From contig JAKLFE010000006.1 in assembly GCA_022711355.1 (NCBI GenBank), positions 49,889 to 113,888 of the forward strand: DNA of 64,000 bases, given 5' to 3'. Both the position numbers and the translations under genes were made by a program. The stretch is from Spirochaetota bacterium (GTDB lineage Bacteria; Spirochaetota; Spirochaetia; Treponematales; Rectinemataceae). Shown one piece after another: positions 1 through 7,231 of the stretch (position 1 is the stretch's first letter; each line of letters starts with the position of its first letter). The notes under the pieces were generated by a model. The model worked only from the letters and a program-made list of their open reading frames with translations, made no database searches and was not told where the DNA came from.

Positions 1-1052
1 ATACGGGCGACGCCGCGCTGATGTTCACCTCGGGAACGACCGCGAAGCCGAAGGCGGTGCGCATAACGCACGACAACATCCAGGCCAACACCGACTCGAT
101 CATCGAGTACCTCGGGCTCCGCGCCGACGACTGCATGCTCGTCATCCTGCCCTTCTTCTACTGCTTCGGCACCTCCCTCCTCCATACCCACCTGCGCGTC
201 GGGGGCGCCCTCGCGCTCTGCAACAGCTTCACCTTCCCCGAGACCGCGCTCGACATGATGGAGAAGCAGGGCTGCACGGGCTTCGCTGGCGTCCCCTCCT
301 CCTTCCAGCTCCTCCTGCGGATCAGCACCTTCCGCGCCCGGGCCCTCCCCAAGCTCCGCCTGATCCAGCAGGCGGGCGGGAACCTCCACCAGGTGCTCCT
401 CAAGGAGCTCATCGCCGCCAAGCCCGCCGCCCGGGTCTTCGTGATGTACGGCCAGACCGAGGCCACGGCCCGCCTCTCCTACCTCCCGCCGGAGAAGCTG
501 GCCGACAAGCTCGGCTCCATCGGGCGGGGCGTCCCCGGGACCGAGCTGCGCGTCCTGGGCGAGGACGGCCGCCCCGTCGCCCCCGGCCAGGTCGGCGAGA
601 TCGTGGCGCGGGGGAGGAACATCTCCCCCGGCTACTACAACGACCCGGAGGCCAGCGCCGAGAAATTCCCCGGCGGCTCCCTCCGGACCGGCGACCTCGC
701 CACGGTGGACGAGGAGGGCTACATCTTCGTCGTCGACCGCAAGGACGACTTCATCAAGTCCTGGGGCTACCGCGTCAGCAGCCAGGAGATCGAGTCCTGC
801 GCCCTCGGCCTTCCCGAGGTCGTATCCGCCGCTGCGGTCGGCGTTCCCGACCTCCAGGCCGGCGAGGCCATCCACCTCTTCGTCGTGCTGCGCCCCGGCG
901 CGCCCCTTGCGGCGGAGGACATAGCGTCCCATTGCCGCGGGGGCTTGGCGAAGCACATGGTCCCGTGTAAGGTGACGATCGTGGAAAGGATGCCCTTGAA
1001 CGCGAACGGCAAGATCGTGAAGACCGAGCTTCGGAGGATGGCGGCGAAATGA
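1..1052 (+). CDS. Acyl-CoA/acyl-ACP ligase (AMP-forming), 5' end outside window
   Basis: This is the C-terminal part of an ANL-family adenylating enzyme, which activates a carboxylic acid as acyl-AMP and passes it to CoA or a carrier protein. The reading frame is open from base 3, so the true start lies upstream. Visible motifs are the P-loop-like FTSGTTAKPKAV (A3), YGQTEATARL (A5), GDLATVDEEGY and DRKDDFIKSWGYRVS (A7/A8), and PLNANGKIVK carrying the A10 lysine. The stop overlaps the next start (ATGA), suggesting coupled translation. Exosortase-A-type polysaccharide loci commonly carry such a ligase together with a dedicated acyl carrier protein; one such carrier lies at 39150-39431. The substrate cannot be told from the sequence. 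Confidence 0.9.
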   Translation, partial: TGDAALMFTSGTTAKPKAVRITHDNIQANTDSIIEYLGLRADDCMLVILPFFYCFGTSLLHTHLRVGGALALCNSFTFPETALDMMEKQGCTGFAGVPSSFQLLLRISTFRARALPKLRLIQQAGGNLHQVLLKELIAAKPAARVFVMYGQTEATARLSYLPPEKLADKLGSIGRGVPGTELRVLGEDGRPVAPGQVGEIVARGRNISPGYYNDPEASAEKFPGGSLRTGDLATVDEEGYIFVVDRKDDFIKSWGYRVSSQEIESCALGLPEVVSAAAVGVPDLQAGEAIHLFVVLRPGAPLAAEDIASHCRGGLAKHMVPCKVTIVERMPLNANGKIVKTELRRMAAK

Positions 1053-1891
1053 GGAAGCATACGCTGATCGCGGCCGCGCTGGCGGCCCTCGCGCTGGCGT
1101 CCTGCAAGGGAGAGGCGAACATGGAGCAAGAAACCTCGCGCGCGGCGCGGGAGCGGGCGGCGGCGGCGGGCATGGAGCGGCTCGCGAAGGCCCGGGTCTT
1201 CTTCGGGCATCAGTCGGTCGGCTACAACCTGCTCGACGGGATCGCCGAGCTCGCGGCCGCGAGGGGAGCGGAAGGGCCCCGCATCCTCGAGGGCAGGGAT
1301 CCCGGGGCCGCGGCCTCGCCCCGCCTCCTCCACGCGGCGATCGGCCGGAATACCGAGCCGCTAGGCAAGATAGGCGACTTCGAGGGCCTCGTCCGCGGGG
1401 GGATCGGCGACTGGGCGGAGGTCGCCTTTATGAAGCTTTGCTACGTGGACGTCGGGAGGGACACAGACGTTCAGGCCTTGTTCGCCGCGTACAAGGAGGC
1501 CATGGCGCGTCTCGCGAAGGAGTATCCGCGGGTCGCCTTCATGCACCTGACCCTGCCCCTTACCTCCGAGGAACCGAGCCTCAAGGAAAGGCTCAAGGAG
1601 AGGCTCAAGGCCCTCCTCGGCAGATCGAGGCCCTCCGACAACCTCGCGCGGGAGCGCTACAACCGCCTGCTTCGCGCCGAGTACGGCCCCTCGGGCAGGC
1701 TCTTCGACCTGGCCCTCGCCGAGGCCACGGCCCCCGGCGCCTCGCCTGCGGCGCATCGGAGCGGCGGGGGCCTCTACTACTCCCTCCGCCCCGAGTACAC
1801 GACCGACGGCGGGCACCTGAACGAGCTGGGCCGGCGGCGCGCCGCCGAGGAACTGCTGGCCGTCATCGCCTCCCTCGAGGCGAAGCCGTAG
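1049..1891 (+). CDS. Lipoprotein with SGNH-hydrolase-like signatures
   Basis: A 280-residue probable lipoprotein: the signal segment ends LALASC with Cys19 as the lipidation site. After a short Ala/Glu-rich linker comes FFGHQSVGYN (residues 52-61), and near the C-terminus DGGHLNELG (Asp253, His256). A G-H-Q-S-V-G block plus a late D-G-G-H-L block resembles a SGNH/GDSL-type esterase fold, with Ser56 and the Asp/His pair as the likely catalytic set; this role is inferred. It starts inside the stop of the acyl ligase, so the two are probably co-transcribed. A decayed relative lies at the other edge of the polysaccharide locus (45610-46212). It converges with the exporter gene at 1920. Confidence 0.7.
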   Translation: MRKHTLIAAALAALALASCKGEANMEQETSRAARERAAAAGMERLAKARVFFGHQSVGYNLLDGIAELAAARGAEGPRILEGRDPGAAASPRLLHAAIGRNTEPLGKIGDFEGLVRGGIGDWAEVAFMKLCYVDVGRDTDVQALFAAYKEAMARLAKEYPRVAFMHLTLPLTSEEPSLKERLKERLKALLGRSRPSDNLARERYNRLLRAEYGPSGRLFDLALAEATAPGASPAAHRSGGGLYYSLRPEYTTDGGHLNELGRRRAAEELLAVIASLEAKP

Positions 1892-1919
1892 GCGGAGGTT
1901 TACTCCCCCGCCTCACGGC

Positions 1920-3440
1920 TCAGAAGAAGAGCGCCACGACCAGCGAGACGACGCCGATAAAGGTGCCCGTGATCCCGGTCCAGATGGGGGCGCGCGTCAT
2001 GAGCCGGTATTCTTGGCTATTGCTCGGGACGTAGACCTGGTCTCCCGGCTGGATCGGATCCGCGGCCTTGCGGCGCTTCCCGCGCGGATCGATGACCTGG
2101 TACTTGCCGTTGTCGTTCCTCGAGGGATCGATGCCGGCGGCCAAGCCGATGTAGTACCAGGCGAGCATCCCGGGCTGATAGGCATAGACGCCGGCGTTGT
2201 TGACGGCGCCGGTGACCGACACCGTCGAGATCAGCAAGGGTATGAATACCCGGTCGTTGGCCTCGAGCGGCAGGTCCGAGGCCTGCTCGGCGCCGGAGAG
2301 CAGGGCTTGGAGGTTCACGGGTATGGGAGCGGCCCGCCCCTGCCTGAGGAGGACCGCGGACGCGAGGTCGGCGTTAGGCGCGATGGAATCCCGGATCGAG
2401 ACCAGGGCGTCGGAGAGCATCTCCCCCGCCGTCACGGGACAGGATATCCTTCGGCCGGCCGCTTCCCTATTCACGGCGCCGCCCTCGGCCCGAGCGCCCT
2501 CCTGAGCGCCGCCCGGCTCCGGCGCGGCCGGCTGCACGACCGCCCCCTCGAACCAGACGACCGGCCGATGCTTGTCGCGCGAGGATACCGTCACGGCGTC
2601 CCCGTACTGCAGGCTGAGGCTCGACGCGTAGGCCTCGGGCAGCGCCACGTAGTCGGACCTGGTCCCGCCCTCCGAGCCGTGGTCGATGCGCACCCTCGAC
2701 AGCTCGGCCCGATCGGTCAAGCCGCCGCCGAAGATATCGATGAGCTCGCGCAGCCCTTCCTCGGGGGCCAGCTCGTAGCTTCCCGGCTGCCAGACCTCTC
2801 CCGAGAGCGTCACCAAGCGCATGACGCGGCGGAAGGCGATGGTCTCCCCCGGCTTGACCAAGGGGTCCTGGTCGGCGATGCCCAGGCGCGAGGCCCGCAG
2901 CAGGTCGTAGCGCCTCGTCTCGCCGTCCCGCCCGGTCACCTCGACGATCCGGACGGAGGCGTTGGGGCCGCGGGCCGCCTCCGCGACCTCGCTGAGCCGC
3001 GTAAGCCCCCACGCGGTCGGGTACTCGCCGCGGAGGACCTCGCCGCGGACGGCGATGTGGAAGGCCCCGGTCGAGGTCAGGGTGAGGGAGGGGAGGCTCC
3101 TCGTGTAGCTTTCCACGACGAGGGATTCGACCCTCCGCTTGAGCTCGAAGAAGGTGAGCCCGGCCGCGTCGATCTTCCCGAAGAAGCCCAGGTCCACCGA
3201 ATAGTCCCCGCTCACGACGAGCTCTCGAGTCAGCACCACCCCGGCGGATTGGTTATACGAAAGCTGGTAGATGTCGCCGGGCGTGACGGGATACTCGATG
3301 TTGGCGATGGCTATCCGGACTCGCTCCTCGGCTATCGCGGCCCGGTCGGAGGCGGCGACGGCCGGCTCGACGGCCCCCTGCGCGGCGAGGCACGCGGACG
3401 CGAGGATCAAAATGGTCGCCAGGATCGCCTTTCGCGGCAT
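1920..3440 (-). CDS. Polysaccharide export outer-membrane protein (Wza-like, SLBB domains)
   Basis: A 506-residue exporter of the Wza/KpsD type, which forms the outer-membrane channel for the polysaccharide made by this locus. The start is chosen at MPRKAILAT because AAAGGAGGT lies 5 bases upstream and a signal sequence follows directly; Cys17 in ILASAC could be a relaxed lipobox. Next come a Poly_export domain (YPVTPGDIYQLSYN onward, about residues 50-130), a soluble SLBB domain (VTLSGEVWQPGSYEL) and a second SLBB block (VSVTGAVNNAGVYAYQPG, then QPGDQVYVP). The last 25 residues are a hydrophobic helix ending VVALFF, a position consistent with the Wza C-terminal transmembrane helix. It is transcribed away from acpS across a 73-base divergent spacer. 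Confidence 0.88.
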   Translation of the reverse strand: MPRKAILATILILASACLAAQGAVEPAVAASDRAAIAEERVRIAIANIEYPVTPGDIYQLSYNQSAGVVLTRELVVSGDYSVDLGFFGKIDAAGLTFFELKRRVESLVVESYTRSLPSLTLTSTGAFHIAVRGEVLRGEYPTAWGLTRLSEVAEAARGPNASVRIVEVTGRDGETRRYDLLRASRLGIADQDPLVKPGETIAFRRVMRLVTLSGEVWQPGSYELAPEEGLRELIDIFGGGLTDRAELSRVRIDHGSEGGTRSDYVALPEAYASSLSLQYGDAVTVSSRDKHRPVVWFEGAVVQPAAPEPGGAQEGARAEGGAVNREAAGRRISCPVTAGEMLSDALVSIRDSIAPNADLASAVLLRQGRAAPIPVNLQALLSGAEQASDLPLEANDRVFIPLLISTVSVTGAVNNAGVYAYQPGMLAWYYIGLAAGIDPSRNDNGKYQVIDPRGKRRKAADPIQPGDQVYVPSNSQEYRLMTRAPIWTGITGTFIGVVSLVVALFF

Positions 3441-3456
3441 CGGGACCTCCTTTCCG

Positions 3457-3482
3457 ACGATGATCATCGTTTCGGCATTATA
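3457..3482 (-). promoter_or_regulatory. Candidate promoter -10 and palindromic operator upstream of the exporter gene
   Basis: On the minus strand a perfect TATAAT hexamer sits at 3477-3482, about 36 bases before the exporter start; no convincing -35 box is seen. Directly at the expected transcription start lies a perfect 14-base palindrome, ACGATGATCATCGT (3457-3470). A palindrome at the start site between divergent genes is a plausible repressor site. The core ATGATCATCG recurs at the acpS start codon, which may be chance because it encodes M-I-I. Confidence 0.4.
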
Positions 3483-3513
3483 TGCTAGTATACCCGCGCC
3501 GGGAGGAAGATGC

Positions 3514-3900
3514 ATGATCATCGGCACGGGGATCGATATAGTCGAGACCGAGCGCGTCCGCGCCCTCATCGACCGGGACGGCGAGCGCTTCCTCGGCCGC
3601 TGGTTCGGCGCGGAGGAGATCGCCTATTGCGGAGGGAAGGCCAAGCCCTACCTGCACTTCGCCTCGCGCCTGGCCGCCAAGGAAGCGGCGTTCAAGGCCT
3701 TGCGGCTCTCCAAGGGCGCGCCCATCTGCTGGAAGCACATCGTGGTCGTCCAGGACGAAGCCGGCGCTCCCCGATTGGCCTTGAGCGGGGAACCCCGCGC
3801 CGCGGCGGAGCGGCTCGGGGCGACCGGCCTCCACGTCAGCCTTTCCCATTGCGGCGCCTACGCCATCGCCGCGGTCACGGCCGAGGGGAGCGATCGATAG
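3514..3900 (+). CDS. acpS: Holo-[acyl-carrier-protein] synthase, AcpS type
   Basis: A 128-residue AcpS-type phosphopantetheinyl transferase, which moves the 4'-phosphopantetheine arm from CoA to the Ser of an acyl carrier protein. The N-terminus MIIGTGIDIVETERV carries the Mg-binding Asp8, and RLAAKEAAFKAL carries Glu57; the late HVSLSH block is also typical. Length fits the family. The start is supported by GGAGGA six bases upstream. It is divergent from the exporter gene and convergent with the sugar transferase. A second, Sfp-type transferase lies 2.6 kb away, so this locus has both classes; the ACP at 39150 is an obvious candidate substrate. Confidence 0.92.
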   Translation: MIIGTGIDIVETERVRALIDRDGERFLGRWFGAEEIAYCGGKAKPYLHFASRLAAKEAAFKALRLSKGAPICWKHIVVVQDEAGAPRLALSGEPRAAAERLGATGLHVSLSHCGAYAIAAVTAEGSDR

Positions 3901-3919
3901 GGGGGCGGGCCTCCGGCAT

Positions 3920-5092
3920 TCAGCGCATCGCTTCCCTGGAGACCTTCGCCATGGGCAGGGCGACCGTGGCCTCGGGCTTCCCGCAGAGCTTATTGACGCC
4001 CGCTTCGAGGCACATCCTCGCGATCGCGACCGGAGTCCGGAGGAGTATCGCCAGGTCCCCCAGCAAGGACATGTTCAGGCAGTACGCGATATCCAGCCTG
4101 ACCATCTGCCGGAAGGTCAGCTTGTTCTTCCCGCTGACCTGCCAGAGGCCGGAAAGGCCGGGCAGGACGTCGAAGCGGTGCGTATGCCAGCGCAGGTACT
4201 CCTTGGCCTCGTAGGGGATGCAGGGACGCGGCCCCACCAGGCTCATGTCTCCCTTGAGCACGTTCCACAGCTGGGGGAGCTCGTCCATGCAGCTCTTCCT
4301 GATGACCCTGCCTCCGAGGATGATCCGAGGGTCGACGGAGTCGAGCTTCTCCATGGGGACATCGCCGTCGACGATGAAATTGTGCGCGTAGTTCCCGTGG
4401 AAGGCCTGGTTGTTGTCGCGCTTCATCGTGCGGAATTTCCAGAAATCGAAGGGCACGCCCTTGTACCCGACCCTGGTCTGCTTGAAGAAGACCGGCCCCG
4501 GCGAGACCAGCTTGATATGCAGGGCGAGCAGGAGGAACAGGGGGGAGCTGAGGATCAGGAGCCCCGAGGCGCCGCAGATATCCAGGACCCGCTTCCAGAC
4601 GGGGATGCGCTCGACGAAGAGGAACTCGATGCTCTCCCGGATGGAATCGTAGCCCCGCTCGAGATCGTCCTGGCCGGCGCTCCGCTCCTTGTCCGAGTAG
4701 AGCCAGTTCTCGGGGTACTCGTAGACGTCGAAGCCGATGGAGCCGCATTCCGCCTTCCCCAGCTCGCCGACGACTTTCTTGCCGAATACCGCCGCTCCCT
4801 CCTTCAGCGTATCGGGGAGGAGGACGGCGATCTGCCCTTCCTCGCCGACGCCGATGCAGTCGATCGACCGGGAGAAGAGGGACACTTGATGCATGATCTC
4901 CTCTTGATTCCTTGAGGTCTTTTCCTCCATGCGGAAGCTGACGATGGAGAATTTGCTCCCGTTCCGATCGGACCTCGTCCGCTCGTACTTGACGAGGGCC
5001 TTGAACTCCTCGAAGGAATAGACATTCGTTCCGGAAACCCCGGCCTTGCCATGCGGGCCGCGATTCAGTCGGAGCAGTCTCTTCTGTTTCAT
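3920..5092 (-). CDS. Initiating sugar-phosphate transferase with extra N-terminal domain
   Basis: A 390-residue polyprenyl-phosphate sugar transferase (WbaP/PglC family), which loads the first sugar-1-phosphate onto the lipid carrier at the inner membrane. The C-terminal half is diagnostic: a membrane helix (DICGASGLLILSSPLFLLLA), then KQTRVGYKG, FWKFRTMK, MDELPQLWNVLKGDMS, VGPRP and PGLSGLWQVSGKN. The first 150 or so residues are not the usual four-helix membrane domain. They are soluble and begin NVYSFEEFKALVKYER, with a later DCIGVGEEGQIAVLLPD, which looks like a degenerate GGDEF-type fold without the signature. It lies 12 bases after the PilZ gene, in one operon with it, so c-di-GMP input is a reasonable guess. 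Confidence 0.88.
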   Translation of the reverse strand: MKQKRLLRLNRGPHGKAGVSGTNVYSFEEFKALVKYERTRSDRNGSKFSIVSFRMEEKTSRNQEEIMHQVSLFSRSIDCIGVGEEGQIAVLLPDTLKEGAAVFGKKVVGELGKAECGSIGFDVYEYPENWLYSDKERSAGQDDLERGYDSIRESIEFLFVERIPVWKRVLDICGASGLLILSSPLFLLLALHIKLVSPGPVFFKQTRVGYKGVPFDFWKFRTMKRDNNQAFHGNYAHNFIVDGDVPMEKLDSVDPRIILGGRVIRKSCMDELPQLWNVLKGDMSLVGPRPCIPYEAKEYLRWHTHRFDVLPGLSGLWQVSGKNKLTFRQMVRLDIAYCLNMSLLGDLAILLRTPVAIARMCLEAGVNKLCGKPEATVALPMAKVSREAMR

Positions 5093-5104
5093 AAATTACA
5101 GCCC

Positions 5105-5476
5105 TCACCTTCCGCCGCTCGGGGCGGTAGACGGATTCTTGAAATCGCCGGGAGCTACATCGTGCGGAAGGATCGAATAGCGATTGCCGAATCGCACGAA
5201 AACGCCATCTTGCAGGACGCGGGCGACCGAGCCGTCGACCTCGAGCGTGACCATGCTCGAGCAGCCGAAGAGCTCCTGCAGCTTCCCTATGGTCAGGGTG
5301 AGCTCCAGATGGACGCTCTGCTGGGCCTCGAGCTGCGCGCCGCTCAGGTTGATGAAGACGCCCGCCGTCGAGATGTCTCGGCTCGACGCCTCGATCGCCG
5401 CAGGTGCTTTTTTATCTCCGAGCTTGATCCTGATGGGAACATCGAGCTCGTACCGTTCTTCTCGTCGCCTATCCAT
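5105..5476 (-). CDS. PilZ-domain protein (probable c-di-GMP receptor)
   Basis: A 123-residue single PilZ domain. The two c-di-GMP contact motifs are both present: RREER (Arg4 to Arg8) at the N-terminus and D-I-S-T-A-G (Asp34, Ser36, Gly39) about 26 residues later. Members of this family bind c-di-GMP and act on a partner protein. The stop codon lies 12 bases before the sugar transferase start, so the obvious partner is that enzyme. No strong ribosome site precedes the chosen start; the RREER motif begins so close to it that a later start is unlikely. The 142 bases between this gene and the upstream regulator hold no other gene that I can see. Confidence 0.82.
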   Translation of the reverse strand: MDRRREERYELDVPIRIKLGDKKAPAAIEASSRDISTAGVFINLSGAQLEAQQSVHLELTLTIGKLQELFGCSSMVTLEVDGSVARVLQDGVFVRFGNRYSILPHDVAPGDFKNPSTAPSGGR

Positions 5477-5618
5477 AGAAGCCAGCTATGGAGAACCATA
5501 CCGTACTTGCGCGGCAACTCAATCCGTAGAAAACATGAATTAAAGAGTCGATAATTGGCGAAGGGGAATGAGGAGCGGGCATACAAAAGTAGTAGTGATA
5601 ATTCTCCGGTATTAGTAC

Positions 5619-6290
5619 TTACAAATTCGCCGCGGCCCAGAGAGCCGCCTGAAGCCGGTTCTCGACATTGATCTTTTTGAAGATATTGTAGAGATGCGTC
5701 TTCACCGTGTTCGTGCTGATGCACATCCGGCTCGAGATCTCGTCGTTCGTGGAGCCCATGCTCACCAAGGTGAGGATCTCGATCTCCCGCGAGGTCAGCG
5801 AGGTCTTCTCCTCGATGGCGATCTGCTTCTCGTTGAAGCTCTCGAATACGCAGCGGAGGAGCGTCTTCCGAGAAACCCAAATTTCTCCATATAAAATGGC
5901 CCGAATTCCTTTGATGAAAACCTCGAAATGATCGTCTTTATAGAAAAAACCCCGTACGTTGCGCGCCAGGGCCTTCCGCTCCACCCCCGCGTTCTCGTTG
6001 AGATTGAACAGCGCGATGATGCACTGCGAGATATTGCCATTCGTCGCGATGCTCTTGAGGATCTCCTCGAAGCTCTGCAGCTCGGTATCGATAAGGATGA
6101 GGTTCTTGCCGCTCTCGGCGCAGGTAGCGCCATCCTCCGCCGGCGAGAAGGTATTGAGGTCGCGGTCAAACATCCTGCATCCAGAGCCGATCTCCTTGGT
6201 GATCACGTAGGAAAGGAATTCGTTCTGGAGCGTCAGGGGCCCGATTATTGAGATAATGGAGTTTTTAGCAAGATCGTCATCAAGATGCAT
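5619..6290 (-). CDS. LuxR/CsgD/VpsT-type transcriptional regulator
   Basis: A 223-residue regulator with an N-terminal receiver-like fold and a C-terminal LuxR helix-turn-helix (LTSREIEILTLVSMGSTNDEIS then STNTVKTHLYNIFKKI). The receiver keeps the central Asp68 (LILIDTE) and a Lys118, but the N-terminal acidic pair needed for Mg-dependent phosphorylation is absent. The link contains E-I-W-V-S-R (Trp138 to Arg141), close to the W-[FLM]-[TS]-R motif by which VpsT binds c-di-GMP. It stands just upstream of, and in the same direction as, the PilZ and sugar transferase genes and divergent from the Sfp-type transferase. It most likely controls polysaccharide production in response to c-di-GMP; that role is inferred. 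Confidence 0.8.
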   Translation of the reverse strand: MHLDDDLAKNSIISIIGPLTLQNEFLSYVITKEIGSGCRMFDRDLNTFSPAEDGATCAESGKNLILIDTELQSFEEILKSIATNGNISQCIIALFNLNENAGVERKALARNVRGFFYKDDHFEVFIKGIRAILYGEIWVSRKTLLRCVFESFNEKQIAIEEKTSLTSREIEILTLVSMGSTNDEISSRMCISTNTVKTHLYNIFKKINVENRLQAALWAAANL

Positions 6291-6322
6291 CCCGATTATC
6301 CCCGCACGAGAGCACGTACTTC

Positions 6323-6386
6323 ATTATAGCATTATGCATCTATACTTTTGGAATAGTCATATAACAGAATCAGCTATGCTATTCCA
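6323..6386 (-). promoter_or_regulatory. Regulator promoter with overlapping inverted repeat
   Basis: A perfect minus-strand TATAAT lies at 6323-6328, about 33 bases before the regulator start. The position of its -35 region overlaps one arm of an inverted repeat: TGGAATAG (6349-6356), 22 bases, then CTATTCCA (6379-6386). Arm centres are 30 bases apart, about three helical turns, as expected for a site bound by a protein dimer or a pair of dimers. It lies between the divergent regulator and phosphopantetheinyl transferase genes, so autoregulation is plausible. Confidence 0.45.
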
Positions 6387-6499
6387 GCCATCCCGAACGC
6401 CGCGAGCGAGGGAAAAAGGCCGCAGAGTCACGCATTCAGGGATACTATCATCAAATGGAATCGCCCGTAAACGGCGTGCGTCGCCGGCGGAGACCTGAA

Positions 6500-7231
6500 A
6501 TGGAATTCAAAGATCTGCGGCGTATAGACGAAGGCGCGACGGTCCTCCTACTACTCGAGCATGAGGCGGAGATCGATGACGCTAATCTCCTTCATGCCTA
6601 TCCCTGGACTCGGGATGATGGCGAGCGGATCATGAGCTTCCTGGATCGAGGGGCGAGAACGACCTGGTGCATGAGCAGGCTGCTCCTGCGCGGCGCCCTT
6701 GCCCAGGCGGCCTCCGTGGATCCGGGGAAGCTGGCCATCGTGCCTGGCCCCTTCGGCAAGCCTCGGCTGGAGGATAGCGATATACGCTTCAACCTCTCGC
6801 ACGCGCCGGGATGCGTGATCCTGGCGCTTTCCCGAAGAGGCGAGGTGGGATGCGACATCGAGGACGCGCGCTCCCTCGGCCTCGGCTATCGCGATATAGC
6901 CCCTTCCTGCCTCCAGGAATGCGAGATGGAATACCTGGCGGCCGCCCCGGATCCCCGGGTCGGGAGGGACCGCTTCCTCGCCATGTTCGTGGAGAAGGAG
7001 GCCAGGCTGAAGGCGCTCGGCGCCGGGCTCGCGGTCCCCCCGGCGGGCATCCGCTCGGCGATGAAGGAGCCGCCGTTCCGGGAGGCTACCCTCGCCTGCT
7101 TCCGCTCCGGGGAAGGCGGCTCCCGCGTCATCGCGGTCTGCCTGCCCTCCGGGCTCGAGGCGCTGGAGCTGATCGCCTGCCGGTACGAGGGTGGAAGGAT
7201 ATCCCCGCTCGAAGGCCGATGCTACGAGTGA
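6500..7231 (+). CDS. Sfp-type 4'-phosphopantetheinyl transferase
   Basis: A 243-residue Sfp-superfamily enzyme that primes carrier proteins with phosphopantetheine. The family blocks are in order: FGKPRL, RFNLSHAPG (His101), GCDIED with Mg-binding Asp119 and Glu121, and FVEKEARLKALG. The start is set at MEFKDLRR, with GGAG about seven bases upstream; an ATG 45 bases earlier lacks such a site and adds an Arg-rich tail. The last ten bases overlap the end of the convergent NAD synthetase gene. Such enzymes usually serve peptide or polyketide carriers, but no NRPS or PKS is visible, so the ACP at 39150 or a gene outside the window is the likely client. Confidence 0.85.
   Translation: MEFKDLRRIDEGATVLLLLEHEAEIDDANLLHAYPWTRDDGERIMSFLDRGARTTWCMSRLLLRGALAQAASVDPGKLAIVPGPFGKPRLEDSDIRFNLSHAPGCVILALSRRGEVGCDIEDARSLGLGYRDIAPSCLQECEMEYLAAAPDPRVGRDRFLAMFVEKEARLKALGAGLAVPPAGIRSAMKEPPFREATLACFRSGEGGSRVIAVCLPSGLEALELIACRYEGGRISPLEGRCYE

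Noticed and set aside
2013..3488. Long plus-strand frame opposite the exporter gene
   Set aside because: Composition is shadow-like, whereas the minus strand has signal peptide, Poly_export and SLBB domains and a strong ribosome site.
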